Source: a virus
Length of the DNA: 27,454 nt
Strand: one strand, 5' to 3'
IMG/VR virus record: IMGVR_UViG_3300017782_000160
Coordinates: 1 to 27,454 of that record
The notes beneath the pieces were generated by a model that did not search any database, was not told the origin of the DNA, and saw nothing but the letters and a program-made list of their open reading frames with translations. The translations under genes were made by a program, and so were the position numbers. This document shows positions 1 through 6,784 of the stretch, piece after piece. The stretch's first letter is position 1. Each line of letters starts with the position of its first letter.

Positions 1-11
1 AAAATCCCCAC

Positions 12-27
12 TTCTGATATTCCAGAA
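12..27. promoter_or_regulatory. Small inverted repeat beyond the DUF3310 gene
   Basis: A 5-bp inverted repeat, TTCTG-ATATTC-CAGAA, lies just past the stop of the gene ending at 40. No T-run follows, so it is a weak terminator candidate. If the window is circular, it sits between that gene and the small terminase gene and could belong to the packaging or terS control region. The 9-mer CTGATATTC inside it recurs at 27388-27396. Confidence 0.3.
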
Positions 28-39
28 AGTGTCAAAAAT

Positions 40-339
40 TTATTGACCCCCCTCCTTCTTCAAGTTTTCTAACTCAAAAGAAAGATGATTGATTGCTTTC
101 TGTATGTCTTCAACGTGCTTGTCAATTTGTTTCATACCTTGTTCTGTCTTTGTTCCTGCTCGTAATATATACGTCAATGCAGTGCCACAATTGTATGACA
201 GATCATAGTCATAGATGATGTCCTTTGCTTTGTAGCCATACTTCTTTCCTATGTAGTAGTTGGGCGTCTGTGTCTGTTCATAGTCAATCACATCGTCTGT
301 GTTTCTTGTATAGTCGTAATAGTATTTTGATTTATTCAT
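40..339 (-). CDS. DUF3310-like phage protein
   Basis: This 99-residue protein resembles the small DUF3310 family found in many phages, sometimes labelled nucleotide-kinase-like, whose function is not settled. The supporting pattern is an N-terminal Tyr/Asp-rich stretch (YDYTRNTDDVIDY) followed by a core with YNCGTALTYILRAG at about residues 49-62. A helix pairing D/K-x-x-K-A-I-N-H-L near residues 79-87 follows; in the family this is the 'GNaiKYi-RagkK ... DL-KAi-yL' signature. The ATG overlaps the end of the upstream HNH gene by 8 nt, so they are translationally linked. It is the last gene of the minus-strand early run at this edge. Confidence 0.6.
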   Translation of the reverse strand: MNKSKYYYDYTRNTDDVIDYEQTQTPNYYIGKKYGYKAKDIIYDYDLSYNCGTALTYILRAGTKTEQGMKQIDKHVEDIQKAINHLSFELENLKKEGGQ

Positions 340-673
340 TGCGTCTTTTTCTTTTGCTTCTTTCCCAATTTGTTTTCTGTATGTGATGCCTATGACATAG
401 CGTCATCAAATTGTTTTCATTAAGTATATCACCACCATCTTTGATTTCTTTTATGTGATCAACTACATCACCAGGTACCACTTTGTCTTCTTCTTCACAC
501 CATTTGCATAAAGGATATTGACTGATATAATAGTTTCGCAGTGTCTTCCATTCTTTACTATTGTAGAATTTAGCGTTTTCCGTCTTGTATGACTTCTTTC
601 CTTTTGTTTCAAACACTTTGCGTTCTGTCTTTGCTCTCCAAGACACATCTTTCTTCTTTGGTAGCTTTGGCAT
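332..673 (-). CDS. HNH endonuclease
   Basis: A 113-residue HNH nuclease. The N-terminal 40 residues are basic. The catalytic zinc-finger unit runs from about residue 56 to 97: CxxC at C56/C59, the DH pair at D72-H73, N88, and C93 with H96/H97 (CHRHH). This is the compact HNH type commonly encoded next to terminase in HK97-like phages, where it assists packaging-related DNA cleavage. If the window ends join, this gene and the next are immediately upstream of terS, which fits that role. It overlaps its upstream neighbour by 1 nt. A free-standing homing endonuclease is an alternative, but the tight operon packing argues against it. Confidence 0.85.
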   Translation of the reverse strand: MPKLPKKKDVSWRAKTERKVFETKGKKSYKTENAKFYNSKEWKTLRNYYISQYPLCKWCEEEDKVVPGDVVDHIKEIKDGGDILNENNLMTLCHRHHIQKTNWERSKRKRRNE

Positions 674-870
674 TAGTTGATCAGTTTCTTTATATCGTCA
701 ACGTCTTCTTTGTCCATAGTATATTGAATTGTGATCTTTGGCGACACATCACCATTGACCCATCCATCACATACGTTCACAAGTTTTTCAATGACTCTGT
801 CTTGTACGTCAGCAGGATGATCATTTTCTTTGACTTTAACGTTGACTGATATTGTTGCAACTACTTTCAT
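673..870 (-). CDS. Hypothetical protein, 65 aa
   Basis: I do not recognise this small acidic protein. It starts with a beta-strand-like stretch (MKVVATISVNVKVKEND) followed by a helix and a second strand (KITIQYTM), a pattern compatible with a small alpha/beta fold. Its ATG overlaps the stop of a 47-residue membrane ORF in an ATGA arrangement, and its TAA overlaps the HNH start by 1 nt. That tight coupling is the main evidence that it is real. Confidence 0.6.
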   Translation of the reverse strand: MKVVATISVNVKVKENDHPADVQDRVIEKLVNVCDGWVNGDVSPKITIQYTMDKEDVDDIKKLIN

Positions 871-1010
871 TTTTTGAATAGATTTAAAATTATTTCTGTA
901 ATATAAACAATCACAAACGTGATGATCATCAAAGGTATAGTGAAGATCAGCGTCAATGTCGCTTCTACTAACTTACCAATGATTGTGATGATATTATTTA
1001 AAAGAACCAT
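867..1010 (-). CDS. Small membrane protein, 47 aa
   Basis: Reading the minus strand from the ATG at 1010 to the TGA at 867 gives a 47-residue protein. It starts MVLLNNIITIIGKLVEA, has a long hydrophobic stretch (about residues 18-43, including TLTLIFTIPLMIITFVIVY), and ends in a basic tail (FKK). The start lies inside the last 13 nt of the upstream gene and the stop overlaps the next start as ATGA, so it fills the only gap in this part of the operon. One long or two short membrane segments are predicted. Its function is unknown; phage-encoded membrane peptides can act in superinfection exclusion or lysis, but nothing here decides this. Confidence 0.6.
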   Translation of the reverse strand: MVLLNNIITIIGKLVEATLTLIFTIPLMIITFVIVYITEIILNLFKK

Positions 1011-1216
1011 ATCTTGATGTGTTTTTCTGTGTACACGTTTAATGTGTACTTTTGATGATGCTTTCTGATCAATCTGTTTTCTTCTTTGTAATCTTCAGCC
1101 ATTCCAAACATTAATTGAAAAGATATGTCTGTATTGATGATCTTGGGCAGTTGTAGTGTCAATGAATCATCTTCTTCCCTTTTCCATATAGTTTGATGAT
1201 GATTCTTCTTTGCCAT
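998..1216 (-). CDS. Hypothetical protein, 72 aa
   Basis: An unrecognised small protein rich in charged residues and histidine (MAKKNHHQ..., RKHHQKY). No membrane segment or known motif is visible. Its ATG overlaps the TAA of the upstream gene by 1 nt and its 3' end overlaps the small membrane ORF by 13 nt, supporting it as part of the same transcript. Confidence 0.55.
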   Translation of the reverse strand: MAKKNHHQTIWKREEDDSLTLQLPKIINTDISFQLMFGMAEDYKEENRLIRKHHQKYTLNVYTEKHIKIWFF

Positions 1217-1653
1217 TACTTCTTCAACTTTACTGCAATAGTTTCTTTTCCCGATATGAAGATCGCTGATTGTACTTGTTCTCCGTCTTCTGTGACAAGC
1301 ATTGATCCGCTTTGCTCGTTCTTGTATGCAAGTTTTGATCGTTCTTTCAATCGCTTCAATTCTTCTTCAAGATCAGTGATTTCTTTTATATGACTGAAGT
1401 CCCATCGACCTGCCGAAGATCTTAATTCAATTGACGCTGAAGATGTGTCGATTGATTTGTTGTTGAAACCTATTTGATGAATAAGATCAATTGTTTGTTC
1501 TTTCAATTCATCTTTCATACTTTTTGCATTGACTTCAATTTGCTTCAATAAGACGTACGCATCGGTTGACTGCATATATCCTTCATTGACAAGCGAAACG
1601 ATGTCAGATGTCTTCTTTCGTACTTCTGCAAGTACATCAGTGTCTTTTACCAT
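1216..1653 (-). CDS. Hypothetical protein with coiled-coil segment, 145 aa
   Basis: I do not recognise a named family. The N-terminal half is helical (VLAEVRKKTSDIVSLVNEG, then a Lys/Glu-rich helix to residue 65). A charged coiled-coil-like stretch (EITDLEEELKRLKERSKLAYK) occupies about residues 90-110, and the end is beta-rich. It overlaps its neighbours by 1 nt on each side. It sits between NinG and HNH genes, so a role in DNA metabolism is possible but unproven. Confidence 0.6.
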   Translation of the reverse strand: MVKDTDVLAEVRKKTSDIVSLVNEGYMQSTDAYVLLKQIEVNAKSMKDELKEQTIDLIHQIGFNNKSIDTSSASIELRSSAGRWDFSHIKEITDLEEELKRLKERSKLAYKNEQSGSMLVTEDGEQVQSAIFISGKETIAVKLKK

Positions 1654-2015
1654 TAGTCCAATGTTGTTTTATATTGATTAATTACTTTTTCCATATGTAT
1701 TTCATAAAACAATCTGAAGTCTTTCTGTTGATCAGTTTGTTCCCATACTCGATACAATACATTGCGAAGTCTTTGACTTGGTGTCTTTTGATTAAATTCA
1801 AAGTCTTTTGTCGTCACTTGTACTGCGTCAATGTCTTGTTGACTTATTGAATCAGATGAAATCAACACAAGACCAGGCTTTTTGTTCATTTCAAAGATTC
1901 TCATCATAGTTTCCGCAGGAAGTTCTTGTGTATGTAAATTGATCGACAATGTACCATCTGCCAATGTACCTACTTTATTGATTCCTGCTTCAAATATCAC
2001 TTTTTTCATTCCCAT
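1653..2015 (-). CDS. Hypothetical protein, 120 aa
   Basis: An unrecognised 120-residue protein with a beta-rich N-terminal half (about residues 4-45, including FEAGINKVGTLADG) and a helical C-terminal half with an arginine-containing patch, TPSQRLRNVLYRVWEQ, around residues 78-93. Two in-frame ATGs exist at 2015 and 2009; either could be used. It is separated from the upstream ninG gene by 36 nt of AT-rich sequence, the largest gap in this part of the operon. Function unknown. Confidence 0.6.
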   Translation of the reverse strand: MGMKKVIFEAGINKVGTLADGTLSINLHTQELPAETMMRIFEMNKKPGLVLISSDSISQQDIDAVQVTTKDFEFNQKTPSQRLRNVLYRVWEQTDQQKDFRLFYEIHMEKVINQYKTTLD

Positions 2016-2051
2016 AATATAACAATTTTATTAATATATACGACAATCAAG

Positions 2052-2441
2052 TCATATTTCTTTCAATTTCTTTTCAATATTCTTGATCGCTTCTTCATAG
2101 TCTGTTCGTGAAAGTTTGACGATCGTCATTGCACGTTGATGCAATTCATCAGAAGTACCTTCGCCATATTTTTGATCAAGATACAAACCAAACTTGTATT
2201 GTTCTCCTTGATTGAACAAATTACATTTCGGACATTGTACTTGTACATTGACATCGTCCCATCGTGTTGTCAGATGCTTTCTTGACTGAAAGTGACCGGC
2301 GTGCATCTGTTTCCAGTGCTTTTTGACTCCACAAGTAAAGCAAGTCACAAATTCGTCAAAGTCTTTGTGTCTTTGTCGTATATACAATGAAAATAATTTG
2401 TCAAGTTTTGATTTCAGTTTGCTGATCGTAGTCTTTGCCAT
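2052..2441 (-). CDS. ninG: NinG-family recombination protein
   Basis: A 129-residue protein matching the NinG (Rap) family of phage recombination proteins, which in lambda acts as a structure-specific nuclease on recombination intermediates. The diagnostic features are a zinc-binding pair C34-x2-C37, the motif MHAGHFQSR at about residues 46-54, a conserved TRWDDVNVQVQC segment, and a second CPKCN pair at C70/C73. A basic N-terminal helix precedes the finger. With the ERF protein and the DUF3127 protein it makes a plausible annealing-and-resolution set. It ends 36 nt before the next gene. Confidence 0.85.
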   Translation of the reverse strand: MAKTTISKLKSKLDKLFSLYIRQRHKDFDEFVTCFTCGVKKHWKQMHAGHFQSRKHLTTRWDDVNVQVQCPKCNLFNQGEQYKFGLYLDQKYGEGTSDELHQRAMTIVKLSRTDYEEAIKNIEKKLKEI

Positions 2442-2442
2442 A

Positions 2443-2817
2443 TTAAATACATTGATTTCGTTGCCATATTAATGCTTTGACAACTTTTTCTTGTTGTGAT
2501 ATTCTTTGCTCAAGTGATTCAATGCAATCGTCAAGTTCTTCAGTTGTTTTTGCCACATAGTAACCTTTTGATGAAGAACAAAGGAAACAAAGATCACCAC
2601 GAAGTCGCATCATTTGAATCAATTTGCGAAGTTTTACTGCGTTTAATTTGTATTTTCCGAAGATCTGTGAATCATTAAGTCGTTTGATGATCGTACTTCC
2701 CGAAATTGCATTGTCTTTCCCTTTGTAACGTGATAAACCTTTGACAAGTGTCGGAATGACTTTGTTGATTTCAAAGTCGTTTGCGTCTTCTGTAATAGTT
2801 TCAAAGTCTTTAAGCAT
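2443..2817 (-). CDS. Hypothetical protein, possible winged-helix, 124 aa
   Basis: The chosen start is the ATG at 2817 (MLKDFETITED), which overlaps the upstream gene by 8 nt; an earlier in-frame start at 2883 would overlap by more than 70 nt. The middle, around residues 40-90, has a run of short helices (ISGSTIIKRLND, AVKLRKLIQMMRLRG) followed by a beta-hairpin-like CFLCSSSKGYYVAK, as in winged-helix DNA-binding domains. The C-terminus is a predicted coiled coil (ELDDCIESLEQRISQQEK). This order is common in small phage replication or regulatory proteins, but I cannot name a family. Confidence 0.6.
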   Translation of the reverse strand: MLKDFETITEDANDFEINKVIPTLVKGLSRYKGKDNAISGSTIIKRLNDSQIFGKYKLNAVKLRKLIQMMRLRGDLCFLCSSSKGYYVAKTTEELDDCIESLEQRISQQEKVVKALIWQRNQCI

Positions 2818-3211
2818 CTTTGATCTGTTTTGCTTTGTTGATTGTATGACTGATCTGTTTTTGTGATTCTTGATGAATTTCAAATTCTGTCAATCTTTTC
2901 TGTTGTCTTTTTAGACGTGATCCTTTTTGATATTGTTGTATAAATTGATTCCAAGATCTAACGTTGATAAAACAAGATCCTTCTCCGTTTCGTATACCTT
3001 CAGTGATTGCAAAGTCAACTTCTTGCATTGTCAAAGCAGAATATTTTGAAACAATGTCGTCATACAAAAATTTTGCCATTATCACAATTTGTTCTGACTC
3101 TGGCTTTTGTCCAAGCATCAAATAAAATTTTGACAATAGATCGACACATTCAATCTTTAAGTTCTTTTGATCTTCATTAAATCGATACCAGATTTGTTCT
3201 TCTTTATTCAT
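2810..3211 (-). CDS. Hypothetical protein, 133 aa
   Basis: A mostly helical, charged protein I do not recognise. The first 100 residues contain helices such as ECVDLLSKFYLMLGQ and EVDFAITEGIRNGEG; the last 30 are basic and Gln/Lys-rich. It overlaps upstream and downstream genes by 8 nt each. It lies downstream of the replication-initiator-like gene, a position where phages often carry helicase loaders or accessory replication proteins, but no Walker motif is present. Confidence 0.6.
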   Translation of the reverse strand: MNKEEQIWYRFNEDQKNLKIECVDLLSKFYLMLGQKPESEQIVIMAKFLYDDIVSKYSALTMQEVDFAITEGIRNGEGSCFINVRSWNQFIQQYQKGSRLKRQQKRLTEFEIHQESQKQISHTINKAKQIKDA

Positions 3212-3452
3212 TGACTTGTTTTTTTACTATTATTAATATTTCCATCAATTCATCATATATGTTTTCAATGTCTTTCGAATCATCAGTCAATTTGACGATT
3301 TCTTTTTCATATTGACGTGATACATTGATCAGTCTGTTGAATTTTTGCTTCAATACACCTTTGTGACTTCCTTTGATGTTGTACAATTGTTCGTTAAAAC
3401 ACCTAAAAGTCGCAATAAGAAGATTGACTTCTGTTGCTTGTTCTTTATTCAT
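3204..3452 (-). CDS. Hypothetical helical protein, 82 aa
   Basis: The start is taken as the ATG at 3452 (MNKEQATEVN), whose ATGAATAA overlaps the stop of the upstream gene; a TTG three codons earlier is possible but less likely. The protein is predicted all-helical, with heptad-like spacing in the C-terminal half (YEKEIVKLTDD, IYDELMEILIIVKK). No known domain recognised. Confidence 0.55.
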   Translation of the reverse strand: MNKEQATEVNLLIATFRCFNEQLYNIKGSHKGVLKQKFNRLINVSRQYEKEIVKLTDDSKDIENIYDELMEILIIVKKQVNE

Positions 3453-4134
3453 TTGACACAATTTTTCTTGCTTCTAACCAATTAGATTGCAATTGTTTGA
3501 CATTTGATTTCTTTTCTTCTTTTAATGCGAATAAACCTCGCCACCCATTTGATATACTTTGCTCGATGATGTCTGCTTGAATTTTTTGATCAGCATTTGA
3601 AAGATCGATCAGTTTTTTAATTGCTGATCTTTCTCCGATCGGCTTGTACGTTGATCGAAATTGTTCTTTTCTAAATTCTTTCCATAAAGTCCAAGCGTCA
3701 AAATTAAGATCTTGAAAATTGCTTTTAATACTTTCTTTTGTTAAGTATTTAATAGTATTATTTTTATTCGTCTTTATTAGCGACTGATTTCCTTGTTGTT
3801 GTTTACCTACTTGTTGGAAACCTACTTCTTGATTTCCTGAAAGTGGGCATTCGTGTACAATGTATTCCCAAGAAATGATCTTTCCTTTTTTATCTCTGAT
3901 CTGTTTTCTTTCAAGATAGTTGAATGACATCAATTCTTTAAATGCTGAATAGATTGCAGTCTTTCCGTCTGTGTGATGCTTGATGACGTTTTCGACATAC
4001 AATTCCCAGTTTTCTGGTAATGCTAACATCCAGACAAGCAAACCTTTTGACTTCAGCGACAAACCTTTTTCAAAGATGAATTGATTGTTCACTACCGTGA
4101 AGTTCTTTTTCTTTTTTACTCGTATTCGTTTCAT
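3445..4134 (-). CDS. Replication initiator-like HTH protein
   Basis: A 229-residue protein with the two-part plan of phage replication initiators. The N-terminal part (about residues 1-95) resembles a winged helix-turn-helix: a strand NFTVVNNQFIFEKGLSLKSKGLL, a helical VENVIKHHTDGKTAIYSAFKEL, then a wing ending in WEYIVH. A polar Gln/Asn linker (about 100-130) follows. The C-terminal part (about 145-229) holds FDAWTLWKEFRKE and ISNGWRGLFAL, the 'W..GLf' signature seen at the end of DnaD/DnaB-like replication proteins. It likely binds the origin or recruits a host helicase. Its ATG overlaps the queE stop by 4 nt (ATGA), so it is cotranslated with the base-modification cassette. Confidence 0.65.
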   Translation of the reverse strand: MKRIRVKKKKNFTVVNNQFIFEKGLSLKSKGLLVWMLALPENWELYVENVIKHHTDGKTAIYSAFKELMSFNYLERKQIRDKKGKIISWEYIVHECPLSGNQEVGFQQVGKQQQGNQSLIKTNKNNTIKYLTKESIKSNFQDLNFDAWTLWKEFRKEQFRSTYKPIGERSAIKKLIDLSNADQKIQADIIEQSISNGWRGLFALKEEKKSNVKQLQSNWLEARKIVSNE

Positions 4135-4823
4135 ACTCCTGTTTTTTTATTCCATATAATTATATGAAGACGATCACAATACCTCCATCCCATTTCAAGA
4201 CATTTGTTGACTACCATCATTCTTGTTTCATTCAATTGATCTTTGTCTTCTCCTGCTGGCATCAACACAACTTTGTTTAAGTCAATACAATTGAAGTCCT
4301 TGATGATCTCGTCAATGTCGTTTTCGTGCGATATAACAAACTTGAAGATCGATTTCGTGTGATTGCTTATCTGCGTCAATGATTGTTCGTTAAAACGTCT
4401 GAAAATAGGTTCTCCGGAATTTTCAAGTTTCGGACTGCAATTGATAAAGTCAATCAATTTGAAAAGATCGTGATCAATTATTCTTGTTCCGTTTGTTTCA
4501 ATCTCAACTATTGGCTTGAAATTGTATTTCTTTTTAAACCATTTCAAGTAGTCAAGTATTGCAGTTTGATGAAGCATAGGTTCACCACCTGTGAAAATAA
4601 GATGTGTACCTTCTTTAAGTCGTTTGATCATATCTTGATCAAGTACATCTTGAAATTCTGTTTTGACACCTTTCTTCCATACTTCGATAGAATCACAAAC
4701 CCAATGATCTGACTTGCAAAGAAGATTGCAACCTGCAAGTCTAATGAATATTGAAGGAACACCCATCGTCTGTCCTTCGCCTTGCAAAGAATAGAATTGT
4801 TCGCTTATGATTAAATGATTCAT
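4131..4823 (-). CDS. queE: 7-carboxy-7-deazaguanine synthase QueE (radical SAM)
   Basis: QueE converts 6-carboxytetrahydropterin to 7-carboxy-7-deazaguanine with S-adenosylmethionine and a 4Fe-4S cluster. The 230-residue length fits the family. The N-terminus shows FYSLQGEGQTMG (residues 10-21) and FIRLAGCNLLC, then TGGEPM at residues 78-83, the SAM-binding GGE motif, and a C-terminal half with an ETNGT strand. The cluster cysteines appear to be C32, C36 and C43, giving CX3CX6C rather than the usual CX3CX2C; the residues after the last cysteine (DSIEVW) match the CDTxEVW context of other QueE proteins. It overlaps queD by 4 nt and is last of the deazaguanine cassette. Confidence 0.9.
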   Translation of the reverse strand: MNHLIISEQFYSLQGEGQTMGVPSIFIRLAGCNLLCKSDHWVCDSIEVWKKGVKTEFQDVLDQDMIKRLKEGTHLIFTGGEPMLHQTAILDYLKWFKKKYNFKPIVEIETNGTRIIDHDLFKLIDFINCSPKLENSGEPIFRRFNEQSLTQISNHTKSIFKFVISHENDIDEIIKDFNCIDLNKVVLMPAGEDKDQLNETRMMVVNKCLEMGWRYCDRLHIIIWNKKTGV

Positions 4824-5245
4824 CTTTTGTAAATTGCTGAATTTGTATTGTTTTCAAAGCACTCGACAGATACAACTTTGACACGTTCTTGATGTTGAAA
4901 TTCTGCTTGTATCATATTGAATACGACTTCAGCAAACTTTTCACAACCGACTGCTTCCATTGTACGAAGTTGGATCAAATCGTGATAAGCTAAATTGTTA
5001 AAGTCCCAAAGTCTTGGATCGTCCAGTGCCATTATCGTTGTGTGATCGAACAAGTCTTTCATTTTTTGTTTGATCTTTTTAAATGATCCAAAGTCAACTA
5101 CCCAACCACGTTCGTCAAGATCTCCTTCAAATATGACTTTGAATTTTAATGCGTATCCGTGAAGATATTTGCAGTGTGATTCTGCTTTCCATTGTCTAAA
5201 AGTTGTCGAATAACCTTCAAGTATTTTTGTTGATTGAAATTTCAT
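4820..5245 (-). CDS. queD: 6-carboxytetrahydropterin synthase QueD-like
   Basis: QueD makes 6-carboxy-5,6,7,8-tetrahydropterin from dihydroneopterin triphosphate. Recognised by the T-fold layout over 141 residues: SHCKYLHGYAL (residues 23-33) carrying candidate catalytic C25, WVVDFGSFK (48-56), LFDHTT (65-70) with the Asp-His pair D67-H68, VGCEKFAE (99-106), and VSVECFENNTNSAIYK near the end with Glu128. The usual HGH zinc pair reads HGY here, and the N-terminal ligand histidine of the E. coli enzyme is not obvious. I recall a QueD subgroup with the same LHGYAL and VGCEKFAE signatures, so this is probably an active variant. ATGA overlap with queC and queE. Confidence 0.85.
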   Translation of the reverse strand: MKFQSTKILEGYSTTFRQWKAESHCKYLHGYALKFKVIFEGDLDERGWVVDFGSFKKIKQKMKDLFDHTTIMALDDPRLWDFNNLAYHDLIQLRTMEAVGCEKFAEVVFNMIQAEFQHQERVKVVSVECFENNTNSAIYKR

Positions 5246-5934
5246 ATTTGATCAGTGTTTGACATTAAGTATTTGAATTCTGTGTAACCTTTTGATCTTA
5301 ATGCACAAGCAGGACATTCGCCACAACCATATCCCCAATCGTGCAAAGTTGTACGATCTCCATTGTAGCAAGTGTGTGAATCTTCAATGACTGATCTGTA
5401 TGCTTCTGCACCCATTGTCATTGCAAGTTCAAATGTTTCTGCTTTTGTCAAGTACATCAAAGGAGTCAAGATGTCGATGTCTGCGTCTGATCCTAAATTT
5501 GTAGTCCATTCAATTGCTTTGACAAATGATTCACGACAATCCGGATAACCAGAATAGTCAGTTTGACAAACTCCAGTGATCAAATGTGTTGCATTGATCT
5601 TCTGTGCAAGTGAATGTGCCATTGTGATGAAGATCTGATTTCTGTTCGGAACGAAAGATGACGGAAGACCTTTGTCATTTAATTTGTTGACATCTCCGTT
5701 TGATGTCAATGCTGATTCGACAATGTTATTCAAAAAAGATATGTCAATGATGTGAAGTGTGATCGATAATGTATCACAAATCTTAATTGCTTGATCTAAT
5801 TCAACCGAATGCTTCTGTCCATAGTTGAATGAAATTGCTTCGACTTCTTTGAAGTCATTAAATAAGGGACTTAATGCCCAATGCAGACAAGTCGTTGAAT
5901 CTTGTCCACCACTAAAAATAACCAATGCTTTCAT
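5242..5934 (-). CDS. queC: 7-cyano-7-deazaguanine (preQ0) synthase QueC
   Basis: QueC is the ATP-dependent ligase/nitrile synthase that turns 7-carboxy-7-deazaguanine plus ammonia into preQ0. The 230-residue protein begins with the PP-loop SGGQDSTT (residues 8-15), has the conserved VPNRNQ segment (95-100), SDADIDILTPLM (149-160), and a C-terminal zinc site formed by C189, C204, C207 and C210 (GCGECPAC). All expected active-site elements are present and full-length. It lies 1 nt after the dpdA stop and overlaps queD by 4 nt. Confidence 0.97.
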   Translation of the reverse strand: MKALVIFSGGQDSTTCLHWALSPLFNDFKEVEAISFNYGQKHSVELDQAIKICDTLSITLHIIDISFLNNIVESALTSNGDVNKLNDKGLPSSFVPNRNQIFITMAHSLAQKINATHLITGVCQTDYSGYPDCRESFVKAIEWTTNLGSDADIDILTPLMYLTKAETFELAMTMGAEAYRSVIEDSHTCYNGDRTTLHDWGYGCGECPACALRSKGYTEFKYLMSNTDQI

Positions 5935-5935
5935 A

Positions 5936-6784
5936 CTAAAAAAGTGTTAATTGTTGTTTAAGATAATTGAAATTTTTTGTCTTGTTAATTTCTCCTAATT
6001 CTTTGAACCTATTCAAAAGATTCTGAATGTGAAAATATGTCGCTTTTTCAAGAAGTTCTTTGTTGGCTGCCATACCAGCGTCACGATCATATGCGATTCC
6101 ATTCAATTTTGCATAGTCCCACATCGACATATACATATATGATCCGTCTGACTTTCTGAATATTAGATCACCATACATCTGTGTCCGTTTGTAAGCAATT
6201 GAATCGACTGAATAGAAAGGAAACAAACCACAACCACTGAATGATGAATATCCAAGTGCGTGTGTCTTGACATTCAAATCAATCTGACTGAATAAATATT
6301 TGAAATAGTTTCTTTTGATCTTTTCTGAAGTGTCATTTGCTGGAGATATACATATGTAGTCACATTCATTGACAAATCTGTGCATCAATGAAATGTCTTC
6401 TCCGTAGTGATGTACGGGCAAGACGTTCTTCAAATGCTTCTGCAAGTACACAAAATTCTTGAATGATTCTTCAGTGCATTTCAATTTTTCTGCAACTGAC
6501 GATCCCGTCTGTGGTATGACATCAAGATTGATCTTGTACACTTCTTCTGGCAGTTTTTTGCAATAAGCAAGATATTCTTCACGATCAATGATCTTACCAC
6601 TATTCCAAGCCGAAAAGGCACCGGAGTCAATCATTATCGTGTTTTTCCCGTCACGATAAAATTCATCAAAGTGTTTTGAAGAAGTTGCAAAAGACAAAAG
6701 ATAGTGACTTGCTTTGTCATCATCCATCAATCGTTCTTTGACATTCTTGACGGTGCTTTCCGGTCCTGAAATGTAGTAGATCAT
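5936..6784 (-). CDS. dpdA: DpdA-like DNA 7-deazaguanine transglycosylase
   Basis: This 282-residue protein looks like the short phage DpdA group, relatives of tRNA-guanine transglycosylase that exchange guanine in DNA for a 7-deazaguanine. The TIM-barrel landmarks are IDSGAFSAW (residues 52-60, Asp53 like the TGT base-binding Asp), NLDVIP (86-91, Asp88), ISPAND (146-151), HALGYS (175-180), and PFYSVDS (189-195), where Asp194 is the likely nucleophile. The TGT zinc motif CxCxxC is not visible. Lying between queF and queC, and overlapping queF by 4 nt, it is the natural insertion enzyme for the base made by the neighbours. The alternative, a phage tRNA-modifying TGT, is less likely because of length and motif context. 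Confidence 0.85.
   Translation of the reverse strand: MIYYISGPESTVKNVKERLMDDDKASHYLLSFATSSKHFDEFYRDGKNTIMIDSGAFSAWNSGKIIDREEYLAYCKKLPEEVYKINLDVIPQTGSSVAEKLKCTEESFKNFVYLQKHLKNVLPVHHYGEDISLMHRFVNECDYICISPANDTSEKIKRNYFKYLFSQIDLNVKTHALGYSSFSGCGLFPFYSVDSIAYKRTQMYGDLIFRKSDGSYMYMSMWDYAKLNGIAYDRDAGMAANKELLEKATYFHIQNLLNRFKELGEINKTKNFNYLKQQLTLF

Noticed and set aside
463-648. Minus-strand ORF nested in the HNH endonuclease gene
   Set aside because: The overlapping frame encodes an intact HNH zinc finger; the nested product is lysine/arginine-rich noise.
332-673. HNH gene as a homing endonuclease insertion
   Set aside because: It is fully integrated in an overlapping operon and fits the terminase-adjacent HNH type; no interrupted gene or intron boundary was found.
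2443-2883. Longer 146-residue form of the possible winged-helix protein
   Set aside because: It would overlap the upstream gene by more than 70 nt; the ATG at 2817 gives the usual short overlap.
5936-6784. Reading the dpdA product as a phage tRNA-guanine transglycosylase acting on tRNA
   Set aside because: It is short, has no visible CxCxxC zinc motif, and lies in a phage preQ cassette without tRNA genes, so a DNA-directed enzyme is favoured, although sequence alone cannot exclude the other.
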